DNA of 6,496 nucleotides from an uncultured bacterium (GTDB lineage Bacteria; Cyanobacteriota; Vampirovibrionia; Gastranaerophilales; Gastranaerophilaceae), in the NCBI GenBank assembly GCA_947169755.1, contig CAMVQX010000088.1, positions 1-6,496 of the forward strand, read 5' to 3'. Made by a program: the position numbers and the translations under genes. This document shows positions 6,096 through 6,496 of this stretch, in pieces (position 1 is the stretch's first letter; the number at the start of each line of letters is the position of its first letter). The notes under the pieces were generated by a model that was not told where the DNA came from, did not search any database, and saw only the letters and a program-made list of their open reading frames with translations.

Positions 6096-6100
6096 ATTAT
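6072..6100 (+). promoter_or_regulatory. Promoter for anmK, likely leaderless
   Basis: TTGAAA (6072-6077, 5 of 6), a 17-base spacer, and TATTAT (6095-6100, 5 of 6) form the best-matching plus-strand promoter near anmK. A start 7 bases after the -10 falls at 6107-6108, the A of the anmK ATG. That would make a leaderless mRNA, in agreement with the lack of any SD before this ATG. Confidence 0.5.
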
Positions 6101-6107
6101 TGTTTGT

Positions 6108-6496
6108 ATGGAAGAATTGGAAATAAAACGTGTTATAGGTTTAATGTCGGGTACATCTTGCGACAGTATAGATGCCGCAATGTGCGACGTCTACCCTGAT
6201 ATGTCAGTTAAATTGGTTAAGGGAATAAATTATAAATATCCGTCACATATAAAAGCAAAAATATTTCAAATTTTTAGAGGTGAGGCTTCCGTAAAAGATA
6301 TTTGCCAGATGAATTTTGCAATTGCTCACTGCTTTGCAGATGCATGCCAAATTCTGATAAAAGAGTATGGAAAACCTGACTTGATTTCAAGTCATGGACA
6401 AACAATTTATCATTATCCGTTTGATGAAAATTTGGATAATGTAAATTTAAAAAGCACTTTGCAAATTGGTGATAGCTCGGTCATAGCTCAAAGAAC
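6108..6496 (+). CDS. anmK: Anhydro-N-acetylmuramic acid kinase, N-terminal part (cut by window end)
   Basis: The enzyme converts 1,6-anhydro-MurNAc and ATP to MurNAc-6-phosphate in cytoplasmic recycling of peptidoglycan. About 129 residues are visible of an expected 370 or so; the catalytic Asp and the C-terminal domain lie beyond the window. Recognition rests on the ATP-binding motif GLMSGTSCDSID (11-22), SHGQTIYHYP (95-104) and STLQIGDSSVIAQR (116-129), all in the order seen in AnmK. The usual GTSxDGxD has Ser20 in place of the second Gly, a mild departure. ATG 6108 leaves 10 residues before the motif, as is normal; the next Met (13) would cut the motif. An in-frame GTG at 6081 lies in the upstream hairpin and is less likely. 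No SD is present. The gene is divergent from the WYL operon. Confidence 0.95.
   Translation, partial: MEELEIKRVIGLMSGTSCDSIDAAMCDVYPDMSVKLVKGINYKYPSHIKAKIFQIFRGEASVKDICQMNFAIAHCFADACQILIKEYGKPDLISSHGQTIYHYPFDENLDNVNLKSTLQIGDSSVIAQR

Larger units (their letters stand above)
5970..6100 (+). ncRNA. Candidate small RNA or 5' leader of anmK
   Basis: This stretch runs from the predicted start of the 5935-5963 promoter to the end of the T-rich tail after a terminator-like hairpin. It is G- and A-rich at the 5' end, with two SD-like motifs, GAGGAGA (5974-5980) and AAAGGAG (5987-5993). A short hairpin ACUU-UACG-AAGU with a UNCG-type loop lies at 6004-6015. I do not recognise a known family: it does not look like 6S RNA, tmRNA, SRP RNA or a riboswitch I know. 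It may be an sRNA, an attenuating leader, or the message for the 20-residue peptide at 5996-6058. Confidence 0.35.

Overview
The window is an AT-rich bacterial chromosome segment with two oppositely directed transcription blocks. A minus-strand block, read right to left, carries two tandem WYL-domain regulators (5732-4794 and 4801-3878, overlapping by 8 bp), then dnaE (3850-305), then a tRNA-Gly(GCC) gene (247-176). A plus-strand block starts near 5935 and enters anmK, which runs off the right end. No mobile element, CRISPR array or phage gene is visible.

Organism: low G+C, a full-length DnaE-type (not PolC-type) replicative polymerase, a tRNA without encoded CCA, weak or absent Shine-Dalgarno (SD) sequences at some genes, and anmK fit a gut-type lineage such as Vampirovibrionia/Melainabacteria (Gastranaerophilales). 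This is an impression from protein style and composition. A Bacillota relative or another AT-rich gut phylum cannot be excluded without a database search.

Layout: 1-137 is a gene-free stretch, unusually GC-rich for this window (67 G+C in the first 130 bases), with several small inverted repeats. 138-175 is a perfect 15-bp hairpin directly abutting the tRNA 3' end. The tRNA has its own clear promoter (264-291) in the 57-bp gap after dnaE. DnaE is complete and keeps all motifs expected for polymerisation, a metal-binding PHP domain, clamp binding and an OB fold. The 27-bp gap upstream of dnaE holds a perfect 12-bp palindrome and no SD. The two WYL regulators form a PafB/PafC-like pair, with a likely extended -10 promoter at 5773-5781. 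The 375-bp divergent intergenic region (5733-6107) also holds a plus-strand promoter, a possible short RNA or leader ending in a terminator-like hairpin, and a second promoter placed so that anmK mRNA would be leaderless.

How the genes may work together: dnaE copies the chromosome and anmK recycles cell-wall anhydro-MurNAc. The WYL pair most plausibly regulates its own operon and perhaps dnaE, by analogy with the DNA-damage regulator PafBC, but nothing here proves that. I see no convincing wholly new system. The best leads are the WYL pair coupled to dnaE, the palindrome before dnaE, and the compact promoter/hairpin arrangement before anmK.
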